From JAZNQL01 sp045531205 (GTDB taxonomy: Bacteria; Bacillota; Clostridia; UMGS1883; UMGS1540): a DNA stretch of 51,903 nucleotides. The notes under the pieces are model-generated. The model saw only the letters and a list, made by a program, of their open reading frames with translations, made no database searches and was not told the DNA's origin. Position 1 is the first letter of the stretch. Each line of letters starts with the position of its first letter. Below, one piece after another: positions 23,793 through 32,978 of this stretch. The position numbers and the translations under genes are program-made. The DNA lies in NCBI GenBank assembly GCA_045531205.1, contig JAZSDN010000026.1, positions 1 through 51,903 of the forward strand, written 5' to 3'.

Positions 23793-24320
23793 TCAATATA
23801 TTTTTTTAAGATTTTTTTCAACAGTAGGAAGTGTAAACGTCAGCACAATAGCCTGAATTACAAAGTTTACACTGCTTACTGCAGCCTTTGATACACATAT
23901 TGCAAAATAAGATGTGTCGGGGTAATAGCTTATTTTTAAAAACAGTGACAACAGTAAAATGTTTATAAAAAAGAATATCACTGCCGACGAAATAAGAATG
24001 TTTGCAGGCTTTGCTTTTTTATGCAAAAAAAGTCCGTAAAGCACGCCCCTTAATGCTGCCGAAATTGTAAAAAGAGGATTAAACGCACCTGTCGGGAAAA
24101 TAAGTGCCCTTAAAATATCAGCAATTGCGGCAATAACACCGCCCCATACTCCGCCAAAAAGCATACCTCCGCAGGCAACAGGGAAAAACCCAAGATGAAT
24201 GTTATCGGTAAAGCTGCCGAAAAGAGTTATATGCACTGACAAAAAACGTGTAAAAATAATCTCCATTGCTATAAGCAGACCCATTGCTACAAGGCTTTTT
24301 GTTGTCATCTCTTTTGTCAT
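23793..24320 (-). CDS. folT: ECF transporter S-component, folate type
   Basis: An integral membrane substrate-binding subunit of 175 residues with about six helices. Motifs TRFLSVHI, HLGFFPVACGGMLFGGVWGG and FPTGAFNPLFT match the FolT group of ECF S-components, which take up folate with a shared EcfAA'T module encoded elsewhere. The start at 24320 follows AAGGGGG with spacing 6. A longer in-frame extension to 24413 lacks a site and would begin upstream of the promoter. No tetrahydrofolate riboswitch is evident in the short leader. First gene of the folT-miaB-ylbF-addBA unit. Confidence 0.8.
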   Translation of the reverse strand: MTKEMTTKSLVAMGLLIAMEIIFTRFLSVHITLFGSFTDNIHLGFFPVACGGMLFGGVWGGVIAAIADILRALIFPTGAFNPLFTISAALRGVLYGLFLHKKAKPANILISSAVIFFFINILLLSLFLKISYYPDTSYFAICVSKAAVSSVNFVIQAIVLTFTLPTVEKNLKKIY

Positions 24321-24350
24321 TTTTATCCCCCTTATTTTTTGTTTATACTT

Positions 24351-24379
24351 ATAATAACATTTTTCGGCATTTTCTTCAA
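24351..24379 (-). promoter_or_regulatory. Promoter of the folT-miaB-ylbF-addBA operon
   Basis: On the minus strand TTGAAG and TATTAT are 17 bases apart and lie about 30 bases before the folT start. All genes down to 14884 follow with gaps under 30 bases or overlaps, consistent with one transcript. Confidence 0.7.
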
Positions 24380-24419
24380 GTAAAATATATAATTTTATAA
24401 AAATTATTATCAAAAATTA

Positions 24420-24448
24420 TTTACTTAAAAGAAAAAATCTGTTATACT
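24420..24448 (+). promoter_or_regulatory. Promoter of the VanW-topoisomerase-GH78 operon
   Basis: TTTACT and TATACT are 17 bases apart, 57 bases before the TTG start at 24506. It is divergent from the folT promoter, with about 40 AT-rich bases between their -35 boxes. Confidence 0.6.
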
Positions 24449-24505
24449 ATTATTATGTATGGAATACTATCTACTTAAAGAAAAAGCATTAAGGAGAGAA
24501 ACAAA

Positions 24506-26221
24506 TTGACAAAACCGCAAAAACCAAAATTTTCAAAAGGATTTTATTCATCAATCATTTTAGCAGCAGTAGTTTTATGCATTCTTATTTATGCATTGGC
24601 TGGTGCTTTGTCTGGCTCTGATTTAATACGCAATGTACGGGCAAACGGAATTTCCCTTGAAGGGTTAAATCTTGCTTCGGCGGAAGAAAAGCTTGAAAGA
24701 GAACTGCCTTCGTCTTTTGGCAGTATTTCTTTGCGTCTTGGCGATAACGAAAGCCTGGTTGATGTTTCTGAATTTATAAAGGGTTACGATTACGAGCTTA
24801 CTGCACAAAACGCATACAATGTAGGCAGAAGCGGTAATGTTTTTTCGCGTATGCTTGACGTTATTGTAACCACTGTTTCTCCCAAAAACATTCCTGTCGA
24901 AGTTTTTTATGACGAAGACGTAATGTATAAAACCATAGAAAAAATTTTAGAAGGCGAAGATGACCAGGTTGAAGAATTCAGCTATGAGGTTTTGGACGAT
25001 TCGCTTTTATTCCACACAGGTCACGAAGGCTCTGTCCCCGATAAAACCGTTATTGCAGAAGCTCTGCTTGAAGCTGTACGCAACTTTGATTACGAAAAAC
25101 CCGTTAAGTTTGAAAATAAAACAAGAAAGCCTGCTGATATTGATGCCGATGAATTTTTAAAGAATTTATCCCCTACAGCGCAGGATGCTTCTTATCACAA
25201 AGACCCTGACGGAGAGATTTTTGTTGATGCTCATAAAGTCGGCATAGTTTTAGACGAAAAGGAATTTAAAAAACTTGTTTCGGAAAACCGCGGACCCGAC
25301 AAATCTTTCTCGGTTAAAGCCGAAATTGTAAAGCCGAAATTTACAAAAGAAATGCTTGAAGGAAGAGTTTTTACCAAAACCTTGAGTGCCTACACCACCC
25401 ATTACAATACAGGCGATGTATCAAGAAGTAAAAATGTTGCACTTGCAACTTCTCTGATAGACGGTACAATTCTTTTACCCGGGGATGAATTTTCATACAA
25501 CGGAACCGTTGGAGAAAGAACTGCAGAAGCCGGATTTTCAATAGCCCACGTTTATGTAAACGGCGAAACGGTTGACGGTATGGGCGGAGGAATCTGTCAG
25601 GTTTCAAGCACACTTTATAACTCTGTGCTTTATGCTGATTTAAAGGTTACAGAAAGACTTAACCACCAGCTTACAGTAGGTTATGTTCCATTAGGTCAGG
25701 ATGCGACGGTTGACTACGGAAACATCGACTTTAAGTTTGTAAACGATACAGATTACCCAATAAAAATAGATGCCAAAACCACAGGCGGCGGTGCTTTAAC
25801 AATAAAGCTTTTAGGCTATAGGGACGACCCGACCTTCGACGTAAAAATACAAAATACAACCATTTCGGTAATTCCTTCCCCCGAAGAAGAAATTGAAGAT
25901 CCCACTCTTCCCGAAGGAGAACGCAAGTATGAGAAAAAGGGCGGTTCGGGAGCAGTTGTTGAAACATATAAAACCGTAACAAGAAACGGCGAAACAACAA
26001 GAACCTTTGTTTCAAAAAGCGTTTACGGTGCAGGAAAATCTGTAGTAAGAGTAGGCACAGGACCTGCAGAGGGTACCGAAAATACCGAAGGTACAGAAGG
26101 CGGTACAGAAGGTACTGCAGAGGGCAGTACAGAAGGCGAAAACCAAACACCAGCCGAAACTTTACCCGCTACAGAAAATACAAACCAAAATACTCAGAAT
26201 TCGGAAGAGGTAGTACAATGA
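24506..26221 (+). CDS. VanW-family envelope protein with G5 domain
   Basis: A 571-residue membrane-anchored, extracellular protein. A transmembrane helix lies at about 15-34. Residues about 40-290 resemble the peptidoglycan-binding-like domain found before VanW. The VanW domain (about 300-430) has YNTGDVSRSKNVALA, DGTILLPGDEFSYN and GGGICQVSSTLYN. A G5 domain follows (about 445-530, VVETYKTVTRNGETTRTFVS). The last 50 residues are a low-complexity tail of Glu, Gly and Thr (EGTEGGTEGTAEG), likely a wall spacer. The start is TTG after AAGGAGAG. VanW proteins are linked to the cell wall, but their biochemical role is unsettled. Its stop overlaps the next gene (ATGA). Confidence 0.85.
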   Translation: MTKPQKPKFSKGFYSSIILAAVVLCILIYALAGALSGSDLIRNVRANGISLEGLNLASAEEKLERELPSSFGSISLRLGDNESLVDVSEFIKGYDYELTAQNAYNVGRSGNVFSRMLDVIVTTVSPKNIPVEVFYDEDVMYKTIEKILEGEDDQVEEFSYEVLDDSLLFHTGHEGSVPDKTVIAEALLEAVRNFDYEKPVKFENKTRKPADIDADEFLKNLSPTAQDASYHKDPDGEIFVDAHKVGIVLDEKEFKKLVSENRGPDKSFSVKAEIVKPKFTKEMLEGRVFTKTLSAYTTHYNTGDVSRSKNVALATSLIDGTILLPGDEFSYNGTVGERTAEAGFSIAHVYVNGETVDGMGGGICQVSSTLYNSVLYADLKVTERLNHQLTVGYVPLGQDATVDYGNIDFKFVNDTDYPIKIDAKTTGGGALTIKLLGYRDDPTFDVKIQNTTISVIPSPEEEIEDPTLPEGERKYEKKGGSGAVVETYKTVTRNGETTRTFVSKSVYGAGKSVVRVGTGPAEGTENTEGTEGGTEGTAEGSTEGENQTPAETLPATENTNQNTQNSEEVVQ

Positions 26222-28182
26222 AACAAAATTACGGAAACGACAGTATATCCCAGCTTAAAGGGGCGGACAGAGTAAGACTCCGTCCTGCTGTTATATTTGG
26301 TTCAAACGGACTTGAAGGCTGTGAGCATTCTGTTTTTGAAATACTGTCAAACTCTATTGACGAAGCAAGAGAAGGCTTTGGTAAAACCATAGAGGTTACA
26401 AGGTTTATGGACTTCTCTGTTGAAGTACGTGACTACGGCAGAGGTATCCCCCTTGACTATAACCCAAAAGAAGAACGCTATAACTGGGAGCTTGTATTCT
26501 GTGAGCTTTACGCCGGCGGTAAGTATGCTACAAACTCGGGCGAAAACTATGAATATAGCCTTGGTCTTAACGGTCTTGGAAGCTGTGCCACACAGTACAG
26601 CTCTGAATATATGAACGTAACCGTATGGCGTGACGGATACAAGCATCAGCTTTTCTTTGAAAAAGGCGAAAATGTCGGCGGTCTTTATAAAGAAGAGACA
26701 GGCTATAAAAGGACAGGCACTCTTATTAAATGGCGTCCCGACCTTAAAGTTTTTACCGATATTGACATTCCTTTGGAATATTATCAGGAAACCTTGAAAA
26801 AGCAGGCAATAGTTAATGCAGGTATTACCTTTATTCTTAAAAACGAAACTCCTGAGGGTATGGATACCTATACCTACTGCTACCCCGAGGGTATTATGGG
26901 ATATTTAAAAGAATCAAGCGAAAGCACTTCCTTTACACTTCCATCGTTTTACGAAACAGAGCGCAGAGGACGCGACAGAGACGACACTCCCGACTACAAA
27001 GTAAAAATGACAGTTGCTTTTTGCTTTACAAATACAAATCCTTTTATTGAATATTACCATAACTCAAGCTACCTCGAACATGGCGGAAGCCCTGACCGTG
27101 CAGTACGTTCGGCTTTTGTTTCGTCTATCGATAACTACTTAAAGCAAAATAACAAATATACAAAAAACGAAAGTAAAATAACTTTTCAGGATGTTCAGGA
27201 TTCGCTTGCCCTTGTATCAAACTCGTTCTCAACAATGACAAGCTATGAAAACCAGACCAAAAAAGCTATAAACAATAAATTTATAGCCGAGGCTATGACC
27301 GAATTTTTAAAACAGACACTTGAAATTTATTTTATAGAAAACAAGGTTGATGCCGAAAAAATTGCAGACCAGATTCTGCTTAACAAGCGTAGCCGTGAAA
27401 CTGCAGAAAAAACAAGAGTAAACTTAAAGAAAACTCTTGCAAAAGGTATTGATTTAAAGAACAGAGTACAAAAATTTGTTGACTGCCGTACCCGTGATAT
27501 AGAACGCAGAGAGGTTTACATAGTGGAAGGTGATTCAGCCCTCGGTTCTGTAAAGCTTGCAAGAAACGCAGAGTTTCAGGCTATTATCCCTGTGCGAGGC
27601 AAAATATTAAACTGCTTAAAATCCGATATAAACAGAATTTTTAAAAGCGATATTATTATGGACTTAATCCGTGTTTTGGGTTGCGGTGTTGAAGTTAAGA
27701 GTAAAGATTTTAATGCTTTCAGTCTTGATAATTTAAACTGGAACAAAATTATAATCTGTACCGTTGCCGATGTTGACGGTTACCAGATACGCACCCTTAT
27801 TCTTACAATGCTTTACCGCCTTACCCCCACCTTGATAGAAGAAGGCAAGGTATTTATTGCAGAGTCCCCGCTTTTTGAAATTACTACAAAAAACGACACC
27901 TTCTTTGCATATAACGAGCGTGAAAAGGCAGAAATTTTAGAAAAAATAGGCGATACAAAATGCACCATTCAACGTTCAAAGGGTCTTGGCGAAAACGACC
28001 CCGATATGATGTGGCAGACCACTATGAACCCCGAAACACGCCGTCTTATAAAGGTTATGCCAGACGATGCAAAACAAACCTCCGATATGTTTGATTTGCT
28101 CCTTGGCGAAAACTTACAGGGCAGAAAAGAATTTATTTCCCTAAACGGACACATGTACATTGATGAAACAGATTTATCTTAA
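26218..28182 (+). CDS. Divergent GyrB/ParE-like type II topoisomerase subunit
   Basis: A 654-residue relative of GyrB/ParE. The GHKL ATPase is recognisable: Asn45 in SNSIDEA, DYGRGIP at 72-78, AGGKY at 99-103, GLNGLGS at 116-122 and a transducer QTK in ENQTKKA. The TOPRIM domain has the Glu motif EGDSALG (Glu437). In the second motif the usual TDADVDG reads TVADVDG (515-521), so Val516 replaces the first Asp, which is a metal ligand in Escherichia coli GyrB (Asp498). The C-terminal part shows SKGLGEND and EMW-like DMMWQTTMNP. No GyrA/ParC partner is in the window. It is read with a VanW gene by a 4-base overlap. It is a paralog, not the housekeeping gyrB, and its activity is uncertain. Confidence 0.8.
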   Translation: MKQNYGNDSISQLKGADRVRLRPAVIFGSNGLEGCEHSVFEILSNSIDEAREGFGKTIEVTRFMDFSVEVRDYGRGIPLDYNPKEERYNWELVFCELYAGGKYATNSGENYEYSLGLNGLGSCATQYSSEYMNVTVWRDGYKHQLFFEKGENVGGLYKEETGYKRTGTLIKWRPDLKVFTDIDIPLEYYQETLKKQAIVNAGITFILKNETPEGMDTYTYCYPEGIMGYLKESSESTSFTLPSFYETERRGRDRDDTPDYKVKMTVAFCFTNTNPFIEYYHNSSYLEHGGSPDRAVRSAFVSSIDNYLKQNNKYTKNESKITFQDVQDSLALVSNSFSTMTSYENQTKKAINNKFIAEAMTEFLKQTLEIYFIENKVDAEKIADQILLNKRSRETAEKTRVNLKKTLAKGIDLKNRVQKFVDCRTRDIERREVYIVEGDSALGSVKLARNAEFQAIIPVRGKILNCLKSDINRIFKSDIIMDLIRVLGCGVEVKSKDFNAFSLDNLNWNKIIICTVADVDGYQIRTLILTMLYRLTPTLIEEGKVFIAESPLFEITTKNDTFFAYNEREKAEILEKIGDTKCTIQRSKGLGENDPDMMWQTTMNPETRRLIKVMPDDAKQTSDMFDLLLGENLQGRKEFISLNGHMYIDETDLS

Positions 28183-28194
28183 AGGAGTTTTATT

Positions 28195-30600
28195 ATGTTT
28201 TCACAAAAGTTTATTAAAGCTACAGAAAACTATTGTACTTACGAAAAACCTGTAAACGCTCCCTATATAAGAAAAAGCTTTGAGATTAATAAAATTCCCC
28301 AAAAAGCCGAGCTTACCCTTACCTGCACAGGCTTTTACAGATTATTTGTAAACGGGAATGAAATTACAGCTTCACGCCTTGCCCCCGCAATTACAAATCC
28401 CGACGAAATTTTGTTTTATGATAAATATGATTTAAAAGAATTTCTGACAGAGGGCAAAAACTGTATTGCCTTTATGCTTGGCAACGGTTTTTCAAACCCC
28501 GTTGGCGGATATATATGGGGTTTTGACAAAGCACCTTTCCGTACTGCTCCCCTCCTTTCGGTTCATTTTGAAAGCGATTCTTTATCCTTTGAAGCAGACG
28601 AATCCTTTAAATGTGCCCCCTCACCAATATATTTTGACGATTTAAGAAGCGGTGAGTTTTATGATGCGAATCTTGAAATAAAGGGCTGGAATACCCCTTC
28701 TTTTGATGATTCAGAGTGGACTTGTGCAATAAATGAAATGCCTCCTCGTGGCAAAGCCGTTTTAAACGAAACCGATAAAATTGTTTGCACAAAAGAGCTT
28801 TTGGCAGACGAGGTTTGCCCTTGCACAATATCCCCCGCAGTATGCCCCGAAATTGTAAGACCGGCTTCAAAGCTTGTTTCTGAAACAGCATTTTATAAGC
28901 CCGAAGACGAGAAAAAGGGTATTGTATTTAAATTTTCCGAAAATACTGCCTGTGTTCCCCACCTTAAAATAAAGGGTAAAAAGGGACAAAAAATAATTAT
29001 TCAGTGTTCCGAATTTTGTGACGAAAACAATGTTGTAAATTACGAAGATACAGCAAGATTTTACCCGAAAGGCTTCTGCCAGAGAGATATTTATATCTGC
29101 AGTGGCGAAGGCGTGGAGGAATATATCCCGTCCTTTACATACCACGGTGCAAGATATTTTGTTGTATTCGGTCTTTTGCCCGACCAGATTTCAAAAGATA
29201 CTCTTACCATGCAGGTTATAAATTCCGACCTTAAAAGAATGGGAGACTTTGAATGTTCTGACGAGGTTGCAAACCTTTTACAGAAGGCATCTGATATAAG
29301 TGATTTAGCAAACTTTGTATATTTCCCGACAGACTGTCCTCATCGTGAAAAGAACGGCTGGACAGGCGATATCTCTTTAAGTGCAGAGCATCTTACTCAA
29401 AAATTCCAAACCGAAAAAAGCTTTGCGCAGTATATGCGTCAGCTTACATATTCTATGCCTCAAAGCGGACTTGTTTACGGAATTGTTCCTTCTTATTCGT
29501 GGAACCAAGACTACGGTCCTATGTGGAACCACGTTATAATTGAAATTCCTTACATTCTTTATATATACCGCGGAAACAAAGAAGTTTTTAAAGAACATTC
29601 CGATTCAGTTTTCAGATACTTAAATTATCTTTCAAAAGACATAAATACGGACGGATTTGTTACAACAGGTCTTGGAGACTGGGTACACGCAATGCGTCAG
29701 GATGCTTCTGATTTTGTATGCCCCATTGAGGTTTCAAACACAGCAGCCGCTTATGCAAGCTGTAAAAAGGCTGAATTTATGTTCAGAATATGCGATATGC
29801 CCCTTCAGGCAGATTTTGCAAAGGCTTTGGGCGAAAAACTACGTAACGCAATGAGAGAAAAGCTTATTGATTATACAACTATGACCATGCAAGGCTCGTG
29901 CCAGAGTGCACAGTGTGCGGGTATATATTACGGAATATTTGAACCATCCGAAATGCCTGCCGCCTACAAAAGACTTGTAGAAATTATTCACGAATCGGGC
30001 GATAAAATTGACTGCGGTATTGTAGGTCTTCGCACAATGTTCAGAATTCTTGCAGAAGGCGGCGATGCAGACCTTGCTTACCGTATGATTACAAGCACAA
30101 AAATGCCCGCCTTCGGAGCTTTTGTTAAAAAGTTTGGTTTAGCTTCTATCCCCGAAAGCTTCAAATCTTCATTTGTCGAATCGGCAAACGGCTATTCCAC
30201 CTCATTAAATCACCACTTTTTATGCGATTTTTCAGGTTTCTTTATTTCAAACATTGCAGGCTTGCAGGTAAACCCAAAAAAGGATAATCCCTGCCACGTA
30301 AAAATTGCGCCAAGCTTTGTTTCAAACCTTGATTATGCAAAGGCTCATTACGAAACAGTTGCAGGCAAAGTCAGCGTTATGTGGGAGAGATGCGGCGATA
30401 AAATAAAGCTTACCGTTGAAAAACCTGAAGAAGTTTTTGGTGAGGTTTTACTCCCCAAAGGCTATGAATTTGTATCGGTAACCGATAAAGATTCAAACCA
30501 CGTTACCGAAAAGTGCTGGAACGAAAATGCATTATGGGCTAAAGGCAAAAAGCAGTATAAGCTTGCATCTGCCGTATATATGATTCAAAACACCAAATAA
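28195..30600 (+). CDS. GH78-like alpha-L-rhamnosidase family protein
   Basis: An 801-residue glycosidase-like protein with no signal peptide, so probably cytoplasmic. N-terminal beta domains (about 1-170) include the jelly-roll FYRLFVNGNEI. A middle beta domain covers about 170-350. The (alpha/alpha)6 catalytic domain (about 360-700) opens with TDCPHREKNGWTGDI, where Glu385 and Asp392 sit at positions used by GH78 enzymes, and includes GDWVHAM. A C-terminal beta domain closes it. GH78 enzymes release terminal L-rhamnose from plant glycans and glycosides. Substrate here is not proven and related families share this fold. Read 12 bases after the topoisomerase gene; RBS AAAGGAG. Confidence 0.75.
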   Translation: MFSQKFIKATENYCTYEKPVNAPYIRKSFEINKIPQKAELTLTCTGFYRLFVNGNEITASRLAPAITNPDEILFYDKYDLKEFLTEGKNCIAFMLGNGFSNPVGGYIWGFDKAPFRTAPLLSVHFESDSLSFEADESFKCAPSPIYFDDLRSGEFYDANLEIKGWNTPSFDDSEWTCAINEMPPRGKAVLNETDKIVCTKELLADEVCPCTISPAVCPEIVRPASKLVSETAFYKPEDEKKGIVFKFSENTACVPHLKIKGKKGQKIIIQCSEFCDENNVVNYEDTARFYPKGFCQRDIYICSGEGVEEYIPSFTYHGARYFVVFGLLPDQISKDTLTMQVINSDLKRMGDFECSDEVANLLQKASDISDLANFVYFPTDCPHREKNGWTGDISLSAEHLTQKFQTEKSFAQYMRQLTYSMPQSGLVYGIVPSYSWNQDYGPMWNHVIIEIPYILYIYRGNKEVFKEHSDSVFRYLNYLSKDINTDGFVTTGLGDWVHAMRQDASDFVCPIEVSNTAAAYASCKKAEFMFRICDMPLQADFAKALGEKLRNAMREKLIDYTTMTMQGSCQSAQCAGIYYGIFEPSEMPAAYKRLVEIIHESGDKIDCGIVGLRTMFRILAEGGDADLAYRMITSTKMPAFGAFVKKFGLASIPESFKSSFVESANGYSTSLNHHFLCDFSGFFISNIAGLQVNPKKDNPCHVKIAPSFVSNLDYAKAHYETVAGKVSVMWERCGDKIKLTVEKPEEVFGEVLLPKGYEFVSVTDKDSNHVTEKCWNENALWAKGKKQYKLASAVYMIQNTK

Positions 30601-30616
30601 ATATTACTTTTTACCA

Positions 30617-30645
30617 TTGATTATGTATGTCTTATTTAGTATAAT
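30617..30645 (+). promoter_or_regulatory. Promoter of galT-galK
   Basis: TTGATT and TATAAT are 17 bases apart, about 30 bases upstream of the galT start. No clear terminator is seen between the GH78-like gene and this promoter. Confidence 0.75.
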
Positions 30646-30677
30646 TTATCCGAAGTTTTTGTTACAAGGAGAATTTT

Positions 30678-31652
30678 ATGGCTGAATTAAGATTTAACCC
30701 CTTAACCGAAGACTGGGTTATGATAGCTTCTCACAGACAGAACAGACCCCAGATGCCAAAAGACTGGTGTCCGTTTTGCCCCGGCTCCGGCAAAGTACCC
30801 GATGATTTTACAGTACTTAAATACGATAACGATTTCCCCGCACTTTCAAATTGTCCCCCCACTCCCGATGATGTTGAAACTGACCTTTTTAAAGTTTTGC
30901 CCTCGTACGGAAAATGCGAAGTAATCCTTTATTCAAAGGAACACACAGTTACACTCCCTGAACTTTCTGTCCCCCACGTTACAAAGCTTGTGGATTTATG
31001 GTGTGACCGTTTTGCCGAGCTTTCAGGCGACGAAAAGGTAAAATATGTCTTTATATTTGAAAACAGAGGTGATGTTGTAGGCGTTACAATGCCCCACCCT
31101 CACGGACAGATATACGCTTATCCCTTTCTCCCCAAAAAGCTTGAGCTTGAAGTAAATTCCAATAAAAAACATAAAGAAAAAACAGGCAACTGTCTTTTCT
31201 GCGATATTTTAGATAACGAACAAAAGGACGCAAGACGCATTATTTTTGAAAATGACGATTTTGTATGTTTCCTTCCTTTCTGGAGCGAATATCCTTACGG
31301 AATTATGATAGCCTCCAAAAAGCATAAAAACTATATAACCGATTTTACAAATGAAGAAAGAGAGAGTCTTGCCCGCACCATACGCAACGCAGCAGGCACT
31401 TTAGACAGTCTCTTTGATTATCCCTTCCCCTATATGATGTGTATGCACAATGCCCCCGTAAACTGTACTGGCAGCGAAGATTTTCATTTTCATATAGAAT
31501 TCTTTCCGCCAATGCGTTCAAAAGACAGACAGAAGTTTAACGCTTCAAGCGAAACAGGTGCCTGGGCACACTGTAACCCCACCGCACCTGAAGAAAAGGC
31601 AGAAGAACTTCGCACAGCATACAAAAAATTTATAGGAGAACACAATGATTGA
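30678..31652 (+). CDS. galT: Galactose-1-phosphate uridylyltransferase
   Basis: A 324-residue class I enzyme of the HIT superfamily. It swaps galactose-1-phosphate with UDP-glucose in the Leloir pathway. The active-site motif MPHPHGQIYAYP is present, as are the zinc-type WCPFCPGS near the N-terminus and NCLFCDIL in the middle. The C-terminal half includes FHFHIEFFPP. It is slightly shorter than Escherichia coli GalT (348). RBS AAGGAG, spacing 8. It overlaps galK by 8 bases. galE and a galactose transporter are not in the window. Confidence 0.93.
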   Translation: MAELRFNPLTEDWVMIASHRQNRPQMPKDWCPFCPGSGKVPDDFTVLKYDNDFPALSNCPPTPDDVETDLFKVLPSYGKCEVILYSKEHTVTLPELSVPHVTKLVDLWCDRFAELSGDEKVKYVFIFENRGDVVGVTMPHPHGQIYAYPFLPKKLELEVNSNKKHKEKTGNCLFCDILDNEQKDARRIIFENDDFVCFLPFWSEYPYGIMIASKKHKNYITDFTNEERESLARTIRNAAGTLDSLFDYPFPYMMCMHNAPVNCTGSEDFHFHIEFFPPMRSKDRQKFNASSETGAWAHCNPTAPEEKAEELRTAYKKFIGEHND

Positions 31653-32802
31653 TAATTTAAAAAAAGAATTTTTAAAGCGTTTTGGCGAAGACGGAGAGAT
31701 ACGTGTTTTTGCCTCCCCCGGACGTGTTAATTTAATAGGCGAGCATACAGATTATAACGGCGGTTTTGTATTCCCTGCCGCCATCACTTTAGGCACTACC
31801 ATTATTGCAAGAAAACGCTGTGATAATATTATCCGTATGCAGGCAACAGACCTTCCCTGCGACGTTTTTATTAATCTTGACGATATAGAAAACTATAAAA
31901 CCCTTCCCTGGGGTAACTATCAGGCGGGTATTGCGTCAGAGCTTATGAAGGAGGGCTACACTCTTTGCGGTGCCGACCTTCTCTTTCACGACACAACCCC
32001 TCACGGTGGCGGACTTTCGTCATCTGCCGCAATAGAGGTTGCAACAGCACTCTGCCTTGTTTCTTTAGCAGGCTATGAAGCTGATATGAAAAAAATGGCA
32101 GTTATAGGTCAAAGGGCAGAAAATAACTATGTAGGCGTAAACTGCGGTATTATGGACCAGTTTGCCTCGGCTATGGGAAAACGTGACCACGTTATTTTTC
32201 TTGACTGTAAAGACTTGTCATATAAGCTTGTTCCATTAAACCTTAAAGGAAAAAGTATTGTAATTACAAATACAAATAAAAAACGCAGTCTTATAACTTC
32301 AAAATACAACGAAAGACGTGCCGAATGTGAAGAAGGCCTTAATATTTTACAACAAAAGTTTTCGGTAAACTATCTTGGCGAAATTCCGCTTTCTGAATAC
32401 GAAAAGGTACGTAATATTATTGAAAACGAAACAATTCGCAAAAGAATTGACCATGTAATAGGCGAATGTGACAGAACAGTTAAATCTGTTGAAGCTTTAA
32501 AAAATAACGATATAGAGCTTTTTGGGCATTATATGAACCTTTCGCACGATTCGCTTCGTGACCTTTATGAAGTAACAGGCATAGAGCTTGATACATTAGT
32601 GGATGCCGCAAGAAGCGTTAAAGGCTGCATAGGCTCACGTATGACAGGCGCAGGCTTTGGCGGATGCACTGTAAGTATTGTGGAAGATGATGCCGTTGAC
32701 ACCTTTAAAGAAACTGTACGTCAAAAATACCTTGACGTTATAGGATATGAACCATCGTTTTACATAACAGGCGCTGGAGATGGCGGAAGAGAAATTAAAT
32801 AA
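31645..32802 (+). CDS. galK: Galactokinase
   Basis: A 385-residue GHMP-family kinase that phosphorylates galactose at C1. The galactokinase signature PGRVNLIGEHTDYNGG is at 25-40. The ATP-binding GGGLSSSAAIEVA is near 118-130. The C-terminal GHMP motif GSRMTGAGFGGCTV is near 330-343. Length matches the family. It forms a two-gene operon with galT, ended by the strong hairpin at 32852-32893. Confidence 0.95.
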   Translation: MIDNLKKEFLKRFGEDGEIRVFASPGRVNLIGEHTDYNGGFVFPAAITLGTTIIARKRCDNIIRMQATDLPCDVFINLDDIENYKTLPWGNYQAGIASELMKEGYTLCGADLLFHDTTPHGGGLSSSAAIEVATALCLVSLAGYEADMKKMAVIGQRAENNYVGVNCGIMDQFASAMGKRDHVIFLDCKDLSYKLVPLNLKGKSIVITNTNKKRSLITSKYNERRAECEEGLNILQQKFSVNYLGEIPLSEYEKVRNIIENETIRKRIDHVIGECDRTVKSVEALKNNDIELFGHYMNLSHDSLRDLYEVTGIELDTLVDAARSVKGCIGSRMTGAGFGGCTVSIVEDDAVDTFKETVRQKYLDVIGYEPSFYITGAGDGGREIK

Positions 32803-32851
32803 TATTAGGTGATGTAAAAAAAGTCCAGACCGCAAAAAACAAAGAAATATA

Positions 32852-32893
32852 AAAAAAGTAGCTGTAAAAAATGTTTTTTACAGCTACTTTTTT
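32852..32893. terminator. Intrinsic terminator after galK
   Basis: A perfect 20-bp stem, AAAAAAGTAGCTGTAAAAAA, loop TG, and its complement ending in a T run. The A-rich left side would also support termination of leftward transcripts. Confidence 0.9.
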
Positions 32894-32901
32894 GTAAACT
32901 A

Positions 32902-32930
32902 TTGAAATTTTTTCTTATTTATTATAAAAT
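32902..32930 (+). promoter_or_regulatory. Promoter of the purine permease operon
   Basis: TTGAAA and TAAAAT are 17 bases apart. The leader to the ATG is about 40 bases and has no room for a purine riboswitch, although such genes often carry one. Confidence 0.6.
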
Positions 32931-32978
32931 ATAAAAGGCCTTAAAAAAAATATTTATACAAAAGGAGAGAAAAAATTT

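Noticed and set aside
24321..24350. Tetrahydrofolate riboswitch before folT
   Set aside because: The predicted leader is about 25 bases long and cannot hold it.
26218..28182. Housekeeping gyrB or parE
   Set aside because: Divergent motifs, the altered TOPRIM residue and lack of a neighbouring A subunit point to a paralog.
32894..32978. Purine riboswitch before the permease gene
   Set aside because: The leader after the promoter is about 40 bases, too short for the three-way junction, and the conserved loop strings are absent.
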